This document shows positions 1-6,851 of a DNA stretch of 64,000 nt, one piece after another. The notes under the pieces were generated by a model. The model did not search any database. It saw only the letters and a list, made by a program, of their open reading frames with translations, and was not told the origin of the DNA. How positions within the stretch are numbered: the first letter of the stretch is position 1; each line of letters starts with the position of its first letter. The stretch comes from an uncultured Subdoligranulum sp. (GTDB taxonomy: Bacteria; Bacillota; Clostridia; Oscillospirales; Ruminococcaceae): NCBI RefSeq assembly GCF_963931595.1, contig NZ_OZ007030.1, forward strand, positions 860,481 to 924,480, written 5' to 3'. A program made the position numbers and the translations under genes.

Positions 1-441
1 GGTCACATCGGTGCCGTAGATGTCGTTGTCGATGGTCTTGGGCAGGCCGATGATGTTGAGCCCTTCCTGGCTCAGCAGATTGGCGGTTTTGTGGGTGCCG
101 TTGCCGCCCAGGCAGAGCAGGCAGTCCAGTTTGGCAGCGCGGTAGTTTTTCTTCATGGCGGCCACCTTGTCCACCTTGTCATCCTCCACAACGCGCATCT
201 TCTTGAAGGGGGTGCGCTTGGTGCCCAGGATGGTGCCGCCCACCGTCAGGATACCGGAGAACTCATCGGGGCTCATCTCACGATAATTGCCGTTGATCAG
301 GCCGTCGTAGCCGTTCAGGATGCCGACGATCTCCACCTTGTCGCCCATACGATTGTACAGCGCTTTGGCCACGCCGCGGATGGTCGCGTTCAGACCGGGG
401 CAGTCGCCGCCGGAAGTCAGGATACCCACTCGAATTGCCAT
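1..441 (-). CDS. pfkA: 6-phosphofructokinase, N-terminal part (gene runs off the window start)
   Basis: The first 147 residues of a phosphofructokinase are visible; the rest lies outside the window. The enzyme phosphorylates fructose 6-phosphate at C1 in glycolysis. The start reads MAIRVGILTSGGDCPGLNA, the phosphoryl-donor loop of the PFK superfamily; further on are LGGNGT (near residue 115) and PKTIDND (near residue 137). Lysine in PKTIDND together with glycine in GGNG is a mixed signature: Lys at that site is typical of pyrophosphate-dependent enzymes, Gly of ATP-dependent ones, so the donor is not settled by sequence. The ATG is preceded by GGGAGG at good spacing. A near-consensus promoter lies about 70 bases upstream. 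Confidence 0.93.
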   Translation of the reverse strand, partial: MAIRVGILTSGGDCPGLNATIRGVAKALYNRMGDKVEIVGILNGYDGLINGNYREMSPDEFSGILTVGGTILGTKRTPFKKMRVVEDDKVDKVAAMKKNYRAAKLDCLLCLGGNGTHKTANLLSQEGLNIIGLPKTIDNDIYGTDVT

Positions 442-509
442 AATGATTACCTCCCGTATGCCGCGCTGTGCGCGGTTTTTGCACGGCGATGCCATGCAAT
501 CTTACTATA

Positions 510-538
510 AATGTACGCCACGGAAAACCGCTTGTCAA
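510..538 (-). promoter_or_regulatory. sigma-A promoter of pfkA
   Basis: On the minus strand TTGACA (533-538), 17 bases, TACATT (510-515). Distance to the pfkA start codon is about 70 bases. Confidence 0.7.
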
Positions 539-606
539 CCCTGGAAAACAAAAATAGACGATAAAGCGACAGATGCAAAAAACATGAAAAAATCGCAAAA
601 AAACTG

Positions 607-635
607 TTGACAAAAGACCCTTCAGCGGCTATAAT
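607..635 (+). promoter_or_regulatory. consensus sigma-A promoter of tRNA-Gln
   Basis: TTGACA (607-612), 17-base spacer, TATAAT (630-635): a perfect consensus, 40 bases ahead of the tRNA. The region 442-606 between this and pfkA holds only the pfkA leader and promoter. Confidence 0.85.
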
Positions 636-674
636 AGTTAAGCGTTGAGGGCAGGCGCCCACAACACAATGCGA

Positions 675-748
675 TGGGGATTCGCATAATGGTAGTGCAG
701 CGGACTCTGACTCCGCCCGTGGGAGTTCGATCCTCTCATCCCCAACCA
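675..748 (+). tRNA. tRNA-Gln (anticodon CTG)
   Basis: Cloverleaf folds by eye: acceptor TGGGGAT with ATCCCCA, anticodon arm GCGGA-CTCTGAC-TCCGC giving anticodon CTG, which reads CAG. Discriminator A and the CCA end (746-748) are encoded. The T54-arm is GGGAGTTCGATCCTCTC. Confidence 0.93.
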
Positions 749-750
749 CA

Positions 751-781
751 CCGCAGCAGCTCTGCTGCTGCGGTTTTTTTT
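751..781 (+). terminator. intrinsic terminator between tRNA-Gln and tRNA-Pro
   Basis: Perfect 10-bp stem CCGCAGCAGC / GCTGCTGCGG with a 3-base loop, then eight T. It starts 3 bases after the CCA of tRNA-Gln and its T-tract ends just before tRNA-Pro. Confidence 0.8.
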
Positions 782-783
782 AT

Positions 784-856
784 CGGGGTGTAGCGCAGTT
801 GGTAGCGCGCTTGGTTCGGGACCAAGAGGCCGTGGGTTCGAATCCCGTCACTCCGA
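784..856 (+). tRNA. tRNA-Pro (anticodon CGG)
   Basis: Acceptor CGGGGTG pairs with CACTCCG (one G-T pair); anticodon arm CTTGG-TTCGGGA-CCAAG gives CGG, which reads CCG. The T-arm loop is TTCGAAT. The gene ends at the discriminator A; CCA is not encoded (CTT follows), unlike the adjacent tRNA-Gln. No separate promoter is visible, so it probably depends on read-through from tRNA-Gln. Confidence 0.93.
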
Positions 857-864
857 CTTGCTTG

Positions 865-899
865 ACCGCGAAAAGCTGCAATGCTTTTCGCGGTTTTTG
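865..899 (+). terminator. intrinsic terminator after tRNA-Pro
   Basis: 12-bp stem ACCGCGAAAAGC / GCTTTTCGCGGT with a 6-base loop, followed by TTTTTGTT. Confidence 0.85.
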
Positions 900-912
900 T
901 TATCCGCATAGT

Positions 913-956
913 ATAAAAAGGGACCGTTTCCTGCCAGGGCAGGAAGCGGTCCCTTT
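913..956 (-). terminator. intrinsic terminator of the dnaD-dnaC pair
   Basis: Long near-perfect inverted repeat (AAAGGGACCG ... CGGTCCCTTT, continuing into TTCCTGCC / GGCAGGAA) that on the minus strand is followed by a T-run. It begins 5 bases after the stop codon of the helicase-loader gene. Confidence 0.85.
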
Positions 957-960
957 CGTT

Positions 961-1923
961 TCAGGATTGCAGGCGCTGGTCGGTGCCGAAGAACTTGAAC
1001 ATTTTGCAGCCGCCCAGCATCCGGCTGGCCACCTTTTCGGTATAGCGCGCCACAAACACACTCTGATCGGTGATGTTGGTGGTGTAAATGGTGGGGCGCT
1101 CGGTGAGCATCCGGGTGTTGATGAGTTCGTACAGCACGCTGATGGTCAGCGGTGTGATGTACTCGGTACCCAGATCGTCCAGGATCAGCAGGTCAGCTTC
1201 CTGGCAGGCGTTCAGCCATTCGTCGCCGCTGTCAAAGTCGAAGTGCTCGCGCCCCAGGCGGGCGGCCAGGGCGGCCGCACTGGTGTAGAGCACATCGTGC
1301 CCTCCGCCCAGCACGGCGTCGGCGATGGCCAGCGCCAGGTGGGTCTTGCCCAGGCCGGTGTGGCCCATAAACAGAAGGTTGGGACTTTTGCTGCTGAACT
1401 TCTTCGCGTAATTCTCGCAGTAATGCAGCAGCTTTTCCATATAGGCCCGGGCGGAGATCCCCAGCTCCGGCTCCACATCGGCCGAGTAACGGTTGATGTC
1501 GAAGGTGGAAAACTGGCACAGCCCCAGGGGACTGGCGGCGTTGATCTCCTCCCGGCGCAGGCGGCGGGCAATCTCCGCTACACAGGTGCAGGGGTTGCCG
1601 TTGTACATGCCGGTGTCATGGCAGCGCGGGCAGGAATAGGCAGGCTGGAAAGCGTTTTCGTCATATCCGGCCTCCCGGGTGGCGGCGGCCAGGGCCTCAT
1701 CAGCCCGCACCAGCGCAGCCCGTGCGGCCTCCACGTCGCCCCCCAGCGCCGCGGCCTTGGCCAGTGCCAGGCCGGCACGCATCTGGGCGTCATCCGCCCG
1801 GGCCAGGGCCGGATGGGCGGCAAAGGCGGCGCGGCGGGCATTCTCCGCCTGCATGACAGCATACTGCCGGCGGGAAGCAATCTCTCGCTGTGCGGCGCGG
1901 AACAGTTCGTCCTTGGTGCGCAT
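961..1923 (-). CDS. DnaC/DnaI-type replicative helicase loader ATPase
   Basis: AAA+ ATPase of 320 residues resembling DnaC/DnaI, which loads the replicative helicase onto DNA. Order of domains: N-terminal helical part (residues 1-95), a zinc-binding motif with Cys98, Cys101, Cys112 and Cys114 (SCPRC and PCTC), then the ATPase with Walker A GHTGLGKT at 187-194, Walker B LLILDD at 245-250, and a sensor-1-like YTTN further on. The zinc site before the ATPase is characteristic of DnaI-like loaders rather than IstB transposition helpers. The start follows GAGGAGGGATAACCG and lies 3 bases beyond the stop of the DnaD-like gene, so the two are translationally linked. No transposase is nearby, which argues against IstB. 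Confidence 0.88.
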   Translation of the reverse strand: MRTKDELFRAAQREIASRRQYAVMQAENARRAAFAAHPALARADDAQMRAGLALAKAAALGGDVEAARAALVRADEALAAATREAGYDENAFQPAYSCPRCHDTGMYNGNPCTCVAEIARRLRREEINAASPLGLCQFSTFDINRYSADVEPELGISARAYMEKLLHYCENYAKKFSSKSPNLLFMGHTGLGKTHLALAIADAVLGGGHDVLYTSAAALAARLGREHFDFDSGDEWLNACQEADLLILDDLGTEYITPLTISVLYELINTRMLTERPTIYTTNITDQSVFVARYTEKVASRMLGGCKMFKFFGTDQRLQS

Positions 1924-1926
1924 CGG

Positions 1927-2835
1927 TTATCCCTCCTCGTCAAACATGGCGGTCCAGTCGCGGTTGAACAGGTCTTTCTGGGCGCTGGCAGCGGGCTGCT
2001 GGACGGCAGGCCGTTCGGTGGCCAGAATGTTGCTGCCGGACAGCTGACCCTGGCCCCGTGCGGCGGCGACGGTGGTGATGCCCTGGGCACGCCAGGCGCG
2101 CAGGATACCGTCCACGTAGCGTATGGTGTTCTTGCTGCCAGCCCGGAGCAGCGCCTCGTCGATCATATCGCGCCCGATGCCCCATTCCTCGTGCCAGCGG
2201 GCAATGGCGCCGCGTTCCCAGCGGGTCAGTGCCGTGGGGGCGATGCCGAACTGCGCGGCCGCATCGGCACACCATTCCTCCCGCTGCTTGACCTTGCGCA
2301 GGTAGCGTTCCGCATCCTCGCCGGATTCCACGCCATCCTCCCGCCACCTGGGCAGTTCCCGGGCAACGGCGGCCACACTGCGACGGCCCTGCCGGGTGAC
2401 CTCGGCACAGCACAGCAGGATGACATCGGGCTGCCAGCCGTCGTTGAGATACAGGGCCACCAGCCGCTGCATCTCGCTGCGGCTCAGTGCCTTGCCGAAA
2501 GCCGTCTGGGCTTCCTCGCACAGGACGGCCACATAGGGGTCGTTGAGGCTGGCCAGATCAATGCTGGCGGCCTTTTCCTCAGCGGGCACCAGCGGAGCGG
2601 CGGCTTTGCCGTTCTCCAGGAGTCCGGCGCCGGCCCAGTACTGCAGCGCCCGGCGGGCAGATTCGATGCTGGGAAGACCCAGCGCACGGGCTATGGTGCG
2701 CGGATCGGTATCCCCGGTCTGCAGAACATACAGTGCGGTGCGCACGGTGTCTCCGTCTGCCTGTGCCAGATGCGTCAGCACGATCTGTGGCACGGCCAGT
2801 GTGTCGCCGTGATACGCCGCCAGCTTGTATGGCAT
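1927..2835 (-). CDS. DnaD-like primosome protein
   Basis: Protein of 302 residues resembling the DnaD/DnaB family of Firmicute primosome proteins, which remodel DNA and help recruit the helicase loader at oriC and stalled forks. The N-terminal half looks like a winged helix (IARALGLPSIESARRALQYW), followed by two DnaD-type C-terminal helical segments; the second includes GIGRDMIDEAL and a YVDGILRAW motif near residues 250-265, matching the conserved YxxxILxxW pattern of that domain. The chosen ATG (MPYKLAAYHG) has GGGGAGG nine bases upstream; a longer frame exists but overlaps the promoter. It is the first gene of a two-gene operon with the DnaC-like loader, which supports a joint replication role. 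Confidence 0.83.
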   Translation of the reverse strand: MPYKLAAYHGDTLAVPQIVLTHLAQADGDTVRTALYVLQTGDTDPRTIARALGLPSIESARRALQYWAGAGLLENGKAAAPLVPAEEKAASIDLASLNDPYVAVLCEEAQTAFGKALSRSEMQRLVALYLNDGWQPDVILLCCAEVTRQGRRSVAAVARELPRWREDGVESGEDAERYLRKVKQREEWCADAAAQFGIAPTALTRWERGAIARWHEEWGIGRDMIDEALLRAGSKNTIRYVDGILRAWRAQGITTVAAARGQGQLSGSNILATERPAVQQPAASAQKDLFNRDWTAMFDEEG

Positions 2836-2868
2836 ACTGCCAAACCTCCCCACTTTAAAAGTATTCTC

Positions 2869-2897
2869 ATTATAGCAGTTTGACCGCAGAGTGTAAA
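2869..2897 (-). promoter_or_regulatory. sigma-A promoter of the dnaD-dnaC operon
   Basis: Minus strand TTTACA (2892-2897), 17 bases, TATAAT (2869-2874), 34 bases before the start codon. It is divergent from the promoter at 2953. Confidence 0.8.
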
Positions 2898-2952
2898 GCC
2901 GGAGCCGCAAAACTGCCCAAAAAGGCCCCGGTTATTTTGGGCAATGCGTTCC

Positions 2953-2981
2953 TTGCAATCAAACGGCAAACTCTTTACAAT
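2953..2981 (+). promoter_or_regulatory. sigma-A promoter of the phosphoribosyltransferase-like gene
   Basis: TTGCAA (2953-2958), 17-base spacer, TACAAT (2976-2981), 33 bases before the ATG. Confidence 0.72.
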
Positions 2982-3013
2982 AGTAGGTAGAAAGTTAAAG
3001 GGAGGGACCTCCA

Positions 3014-3652
3014 ATGGCCATGAATCTCGTCAAACTGCCCACTGGCAAGACCAATCTGATGCTCCGTGTCTGCAAGGGACACTTTGCCACCAGCCACAGC
3101 CATATCAACTATTACATTGATGTGACGATGACCAAATCCCGCCTGTCGGAAGCCCGGGAAGTGGCGGCGGAACTGGTCAAGGAGTACACCCTCAATACCA
3201 TTGTGGACACCATCCTCTGCCTGGACGGTACCGAGGTGATCGGCTCCTGCATGGCCAGCGAACTGACCAAGGCGGGGTATGCCAATATGAATGCCCATCA
3301 GACCATTTATGTGGTGACGCCCGAGCATACCGTGGGCAGCCAGCTGCTGTTCCGGGAGAACACCGCCCCCATGATCGCGGGCAAACATGTGCTGGTGCTG
3401 GCGGCTTCTGTCACCACGGGCTATACTGTGGAGAGTGCGGTGGAAGCCATCAACTACTACGGCGGTGTGCCGGTGGGTATTGCGGCTATTTTTGCGACGC
3501 AGCAGGAGTGCGCAGGCTTCCCGGTGACCAGTATCTTTGACCCCAACGACCTGCCGGACTACGAAAGCTACGATTCCCATGCCTGCCCGTGGTGCAAGGC
3601 CGGGCAGAAGATTGACGCGCTGGTCAACAGTTTCGGCTATTCCAGTCTGTAA
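3014..3652 (+). CDS. phosphoribosyltransferase-family protein (orotate PRTase-like)
   Basis: Protein of 212 residues with a type I phosphoribosyltransferase fold. The PRPP-binding region reads HVLVLAASVTTGYT near residues 125-138; in classical enzymes two acidic residues precede the TTG, here replaced by AAS, so PRPP binding or catalysis may be altered. An LCLDGTEVIG segment lies earlier. The C-terminus contains HACPWCKAG, a CxxC motif not found in orotate PRTases proper. Substrate is unknown; related Clostridial proteins are usually annotated as orotate phosphoribosyltransferase, but nothing else for pyrimidine synthesis is adjacent. The gene stands alone between its own promoter and terminator. 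The start follows GGGAGGG at 6-base spacing. Confidence 0.75.
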   Translation: MAMNLVKLPTGKTNLMLRVCKGHFATSHSHINYYIDVTMTKSRLSEAREVAAELVKEYTLNTIVDTILCLDGTEVIGSCMASELTKAGYANMNAHQTIYVVTPEHTVGSQLLFRENTAPMIAGKHVLVLAASVTTGYTVESAVEAINYYGGVPVGIAAIFATQQECAGFPVTSIFDPNDLPDYESYDSHACPWCKAGQKIDALVNSFGYSSL

Positions 3653-3672
3653 AAGCTGTACGCAAGAAAATG

Positions 3673-3698
3673 ATCCCCCTTGGTCCAGGGGGATTTTT
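3673..3698 (+). terminator. intrinsic terminator
   Basis: 8-bp stem ATCCCCCT / AGGGGGAT with a 6-base loop, followed by TTTTTCTTTT. Confidence 0.8.
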
Positions 3699-3753
3699 CT
3701 TTTGCTGTCAAGAGGAGGTGGTCGTAACAACGTTATTTTTGTGGAAAAAGCCT

Positions 3754-3790
3754 ATGACATTTTTGTTAAAAAAGTACTATACTATATAGT
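3754..3790 (+). promoter_or_regulatory. promoter region of carD
   Basis: Two overlapping sigma-A candidates: TTGTTA (3763-3768), 16 bases, TATAGT (3785-3790); and ATGACA (3754-3759), 18 bases, TATACT (3778-3783). Start points would differ by only a few bases. The whole stretch is AT-rich. Confidence 0.6.
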
Positions 3791-3837
3791 AGAGAAATTT
3801 GTACCCTGGTGCGAAAATAAATAAAGGAGGACGCAGC

Positions 3838-4341
3838 ATGTTTCAGGTTGGAGATGCGGTAAGTTACGGAACGAGCGGTGTGTGTACGATTGAAGAAAAA
3901 AAGAGCATGAAGCTGGCAGGTCAGCAGTGCGAATGTTATATTTTGAAGCCGGTCTATGACAGCACGATGAAAATCTGTGTGCCGTGCAACAGCCAGGTGC
4001 TGCTGGATCGGATGCGGGCATTGCCCAGCAAGCAGGAACTGCTGGATCTTCTGCAGGAGCCGGCACCGAAACATGAACCCGACCCGGAAGTGCGCAAGGA
4101 GCATTACCGCCAGACGCTGCAGAGCGGCGACCGCCATGCGCTGCTGCGGATGATCCGGGACATCTACACCGAGCGCCGTCACCGCCATGCCATGGGCAAG
4201 CAGCTTTCCAGCTATGAGGACAGCGCGCTGCGGGAGGCACAGAACATTCTGCACAGTGAATTTGCCTACACGCTGGGGATCGACCCCGGGGAAGTGCCGG
4301 ACTTCATTGCCGGTGTGCTGGATGGTGCTGCCGAAGCCTGA
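3838..4341 (+). CDS. carD: CarD/CdnL-family RNA polymerase-binding regulator
   Basis: Protein of 167 residues. CarD proteins bind the RNA polymerase beta subunit through an N-terminal Tudor-like domain and stabilise open promoter complexes through a basic helical C-terminal domain. The N-terminus MFQVGDAVSYGTSGVCTIEE is the diagnostic opening of the family (GDxVxYxxxGV). The C-terminal half is helical with a basic patch (YTERRHRHAMGKQLSSYE) and ends in a helix typical of the family. Length matches small CarD proteins of Firmicutes. The ATG is preceded by AAAGGAGG at 7 bases; an upstream extension of the frame has no ribosome-binding site. Single-gene unit. Confidence 0.9.
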   Translation: MFQVGDAVSYGTSGVCTIEEKKSMKLAGQQCECYILKPVYDSTMKICVPCNSQVLLDRMRALPSKQELLDLLQEPAPKHEPDPEVRKEHYRQTLQSGDRHALLRMIRDIYTERRHRHAMGKQLSSYEDSALREAQNILHSEFAYTLGIDPGEVPDFIAGVLDGAAEA

Positions 4342-4357
4342 TGGCCGATATACAAGC

Positions 4358-4387
4358 AAAGGACCGCCCATAGAGGGCGGCCCTTTT
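4358..4387. terminator. bidirectional terminator between carD and sdpI
   Basis: Stem AAAGGACCGCCC / GGGCGGCCCTTT (one mismatch) with a 5-base loop; T-run on the plus strand and A-rich flank giving T's on the minus strand. It serves the convergent carD and sdpRI units. Confidence 0.82.
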
Positions 4388-4393
4388 TGCATT

Positions 4394-5062
4394 TTATTTC
4401 ATTTTGCCGATGAAGACCAGATAGGAGTACAGATAAATCCAGGCGGAGCCGCCCAGCAGTGCCACCATCAGGATGGTCACGGTGCCGGCCTCACCCAGCG
4501 CCCGGGAGAAGAAGGCTGTGACCAGCAGCACCGCCCCCATGACGATAAAGACGATGCCGCCCATGCGCTGGGTGCGATTCCAGTTGTGCTCATCGTTCAG
4601 CGCCCACGGTGTCTTGCAGCCGAAGGTATAGTTCTGCTTGATGCGGGGCATATAATTGCCCAGGGCGATGAAGAGAAGACCGATGCCCCCACAGACCAGG
4701 ATGCTCACCAGGTTGCTGCTGCCGGGCAGCACGTTGAACACCGTCAGCTCGCTCAGCCAGGTCATGGCGCAGAGAAACAGGGTGCAGCCGATGACGAATC
4801 CGCGGTACACCTTGCCGAACTTTTCGTAGTTCTGGGCGCGGGGATCAATCCTGGGAATGACGGCCAGCAGGATCAGGATGGCCAGGGGCAGGGCGCAAAG
4901 AAGCAAAATGGTGGATTTTGGCCCCCAACCGTTGGCCTGGCCGTCAAAGCCCCAATGGATGGGGACCTCTTCCGGCAAAGACGGGTAGAAGGGCAGATGG
5001 GCGGCGAAATTGAGCAGACAGACCACCAGCAGGGTGAGGTAGAGTTTCTTATTTTTCATCAT
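4394..5062 (-). CDS. sdpI: SdpI/DUF1648-family membrane protein
   Basis: Polytopic membrane protein of 222 residues with about six hydrophobic segments. The N-terminus contains LPFYPSLPEEVPIHWGFDG, the DUF1648 signature (P-x-x-hW-x-x-x-G), and the C-terminal half carries the SdpI-like region with NYTFGCKTPWAL and NWNRTQRMGG. In Bacillus, SdpI gives immunity to the SdpC toxin and also sequesters the repressor SdpR at the membrane. It overlaps the sdpR gene by 14 bases. No SdpC-like toxin gene is present nearby, so its role here may be resistance to a foreign toxin or a general sensor function (inference). The ATG follows AAAGGGGGACCCCG. Confidence 0.83.
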   Translation of the reverse strand: MMKNKKLYLTLLVVCLLNFAAHLPFYPSLPEEVPIHWGFDGQANGWGPKSTILLLCALPLAILILLAVIPRIDPRAQNYEKFGKVYRGFVIGCTLFLCAMTWLSELTVFNVLPGSSNLVSILVCGGIGLLFIALGNYMPRIKQNYTFGCKTPWALNDEHNWNRTQRMGGIVFIVMGAVLLVTAFFSRALGEAGTVTILMVALLGGSAWIYLYSYLVFIGKMK

Positions 5063-5330
5063 CGGGGTCCCCCTTTACCAGATCGACATCGTAGAACCAT
5101 TTGACCAGTTCCTGGAAGACGGTCAGATTCACGCTGTAGACGATATTCTGGCCGCTGCGCTGGTCGCAGACCAGGCCGGCGGCTTTCAGAATGCTGAGAT
5201 GATGGCTGACCGACGGCTTGGTCATGGAAAACTGTGCGGCGATCTCTCCGGCGGTCATATCGCCCCGGGCCAGCAGTTCCAGGATGCGGCGCCGGGTGGG
5301 ATCCGCCAGGGCCTTGAATGCATCTCCCAT
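5049..5330 (-). CDS. sdpR: ArsR-family autorepressor, SdpR-like
   Basis: Winged-helix repressor of 93 residues. The recognition helix region reads MTKPSVSHHLSILKAAGLV and the upstream GDMTAGEIAA is the first half of the helix-turn-helix. There are no ArsR-type metal-binding Cys pairs (ELCVCDL is absent), consistent with the SdpR subgroup, which is controlled by membrane sequestration rather than metals. Of two adjacent ATGs, the second (5330) has the better spacing to AAAGGAG. It forms an overlapping operon with sdpI and its promoter carries a perfect inverted repeat at the expected transcription start, so autorepression is very likely. Confidence 0.88.
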   Translation of the reverse strand: MGDAFKALADPTRRRILELLARGDMTAGEIAAQFSMTKPSVSHHLSILKAAGLVCDQRSGQNIVYSVNLTVFQELVKWFYDVDLVKGDPDDEK

Positions 5331-5353
5331 CATGAACTCCTTTCTGCGAATAA

Positions 5354-5383
5354 TAGATATTTAGATAAACATCTAAATATCTA
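5354..5383. promoter_or_regulatory. operator: 13-bp perfect inverted repeat before sdpR
   Basis: TAGATATTTAGAT and its exact reverse complement are separated by AAAC. The repeat lies between the -10 box (5391-5396) and the start codon, covering the predicted transcription start. This is the position expected for an ArsR/SdpR operator. Confidence 0.85.
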
Positions 5384-5390
5384 TGCCTTT

Positions 5391-5419
5391 ACTATACGCC
5401 ATTCCCGGCCCGTTGTCAA
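5391..5419 (-). promoter_or_regulatory. sigma-A promoter of sdpRI
   Basis: Minus strand TTGACA (5414-5419), 17 bases, TATAGT (5391-5396), immediately upstream of the inverted repeat. Confidence 0.82.
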
Positions 5420-5431
5420 GCACAGCGGGAA

Positions 5432-5466
5432 AAAATAAAAATCCCCGCACACCGAAGCGCGCGGGG
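5432..5466 (-). terminator. intrinsic terminator of the foldase lipoprotein gene
   Basis: Minus strand stem CCCCGC / GCGGGG with a 12-base loop, followed by ATTTTTATTTTTT. It begins 13 bases past the stop codon. Confidence 0.78.
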
Positions 5467-5478
5467 AAAAAATCGTGG

Positions 5479-6660
5479 TTATTCGTACTTGACGTTATCG
5501 ATGAGGTTCTGCATGACGATGCTGTCCAGCAGCTGGCACTTGACGTAGTTTTCGCCGTAGATCTCGGTGAAGTTGCTGGGGTCCTTGATGCCGTACTGGT
5601 TCACAAACTCGGTGTTGAGGGTGTTGGTATCGCACTTCAGGCCCTCTTTCTCGGCAATCGCCTGCAGCAGCAGCGTCTGTTCCACCTGCGTATTGATGCT
5701 GCCATCCATATCGGCGATGAACTCATCCACGGTGGAATAGCCGGTGCCCAGGAAGCCGGAGGTGGCGATGGTGGTCATGTCGGTGCCGTACTTTTGGGCG
5801 TAGCTGTAGATGCCGTAGAGCAGCACGTTGCGGTAGTATTCCTTGGCGGACTCGGGCAGTTCGTCGGCGAAGGAAACCTTATCGTGCAGCTGGGTGTAGA
5901 CCTCGCTGTACTGGTTGTTGAAGGCGAGCTGCTTCTTGACGAAGGCATTGAGGGAGGCTACATCGGTGACGCCCATGGTGGGGGAGAGGTTCTCCTGCAC
6001 CCAGGCATCGGTGACTTCAGGGGTGACAGTCTCGCTGATGTAGTTCAGCGTGGTGCTGAACACCGCCGCCTTGCCGGCCAGGTCGGCGCTGCCGTAGTTT
6101 TCGGGGAAGGTGACGTTCACATCGAAGGTCTCGCCGGGGGTATGGCCCACGATCTGCTCCTCAAAACCGTCGATGAAGGTGCCGCTGCCCAGCTCCAGGT
6201 CGTAGCCCTGGTCGCTGCCGCCGTCAAAGGCAACGCCGTCAATGGTGCCCACGTAGTCGATGTTCACGGTGTCACCGTCCTGGGCGGCACGGTCGGTGAC
6301 CTGGTTCGTGGTGGCAAAGCTGGACAGGATATTCTGGTTGATGTAATCGGTGATGTCCTGGTCGGTCACTTCGGCCAGAGAGGCGTCGATGGTGATGTCG
6401 TCGTAATCATCGGGCAGGGTGACATAGTCGGCAGCAGTCACGCCATCCAGATAGCCGTTTTCGTCAAAGCCGTCGGAGTAGCTGAAATTTGCCAGATAGT
6501 CGTAGGCGGAATCGTCAGCAGTCTCGGGGCTGGCGGTTTCGGCCGAAGCGGTCTCAGCAGTGGACTCGCTCTCGGCGGTTTCGGAACATCCGGCCAGGGC
6601 GGCGGTCATGGCAACCGCCAGCGCGCAGGCCGCGGAACGGTACAAAGTTTTCTTCTTCAT
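5479..6660 (-). CDS. lipoprotein FKBP-type peptidyl-prolyl isomerase, trigger factor-like
   Basis: Exported foldase candidate of 393 residues. A lipoprotein signal peptide ends at LALAGC with Cys25, followed by an acidic Ser/Thr/Ala-rich linker (residues 28-55). Residues about 140-225 form an FKBP domain in the trigger-factor style (GDTVNIDYVGTIDG, FDGG, ELGSGTFIDGFEEQIVG). The C-terminal 170 residues are helical and resemble the chaperone arms of trigger factor. The N-terminal ribosome-binding signature of trigger factor is absent and replaced by the signal peptide, so this is an extracytoplasmic relative rather than the cytosolic chaperone. The ATG at 6660 follows AGGAG and places the signal peptide correctly; a longer frame upstream is unlikely. 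Single-gene unit. Confidence 0.85.
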   Translation of the reverse strand: MKKKTLYRSAACALAVAMTAALAGCSETAESESTAETASAETASPETADDSAYDYLANFSYSDGFDENGYLDGVTAADYVTLPDDYDDITIDASLAEVTDQDITDYINQNILSSFATTNQVTDRAAQDGDTVNIDYVGTIDGVAFDGGSDQGYDLELGSGTFIDGFEEQIVGHTPGETFDVNVTFPENYGSADLAGKAAVFSTTLNYISETVTPEVTDAWVQENLSPTMGVTDVASLNAFVKKQLAFNNQYSEVYTQLHDKVSFADELPESAKEYYRNVLLYGIYSYAQKYGTDMTTIATSGFLGTGYSTVDEFIADMDGSINTQVEQTLLLQAIAEKEGLKCDTNTLNTEFVNQYGIKDPSNFTEIYGENYVKCQLLDSIVMQNLIDNVKYE

Positions 6661-6700
6661 GGGGTTCTCCTGTAATGTAAAAATTGCATACGCATCCTTT

Positions 6701-6706
6701 ATTATA
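6701..6706 (-). promoter_or_regulatory. -10 box of the foldase lipoprotein gene
   Basis: TATAAT on the minus strand, 40 bases before the ATG. No good -35 box is visible at 16-18 bases; the region upstream is a T-run (TTTTTTT). Confidence 0.5.
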
Positions 6707-6761
6707 CACATTTTTCAAAAAAAGTACAGCCTAAAATCAGAAATCGGGCAAGAACTGCCCC

Positions 6762-6790
6762 TTGACTTGAAGTACGCTTTAAGTTATATA
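6762..6790 (+). promoter_or_regulatory. sigma-A promoter of the aldo/keto reductase gene
   Basis: TTGACT (6762-6767), 17 bases, TATATA (6785-6790). The leader carries a small hairpin GGCAGA-gcga-TCTGCC at 6810-6825. Confidence 0.68.
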
Positions 6791-6851
6791 ATACCTTAGG
6801 AAACAAGAGGGCAGAGCGATCTGCCGGGATTACACATGGAGGAACCAAACG

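Noticed and set aside
961..1923. IstB helper ATPase of an insertion sequence
   Set aside because: Has the DnaI-type zinc motif, is coupled to a DnaD-like gene, and no IstA transposase or terminal repeats are present.
799..2883. 694-codon plus-strand open frame that begins inside tRNA-Pro
   Set aside because: Antisense to the dnaC and dnaD-like genes, both of which have motifs, ribosome-binding sites, promoter and terminator.
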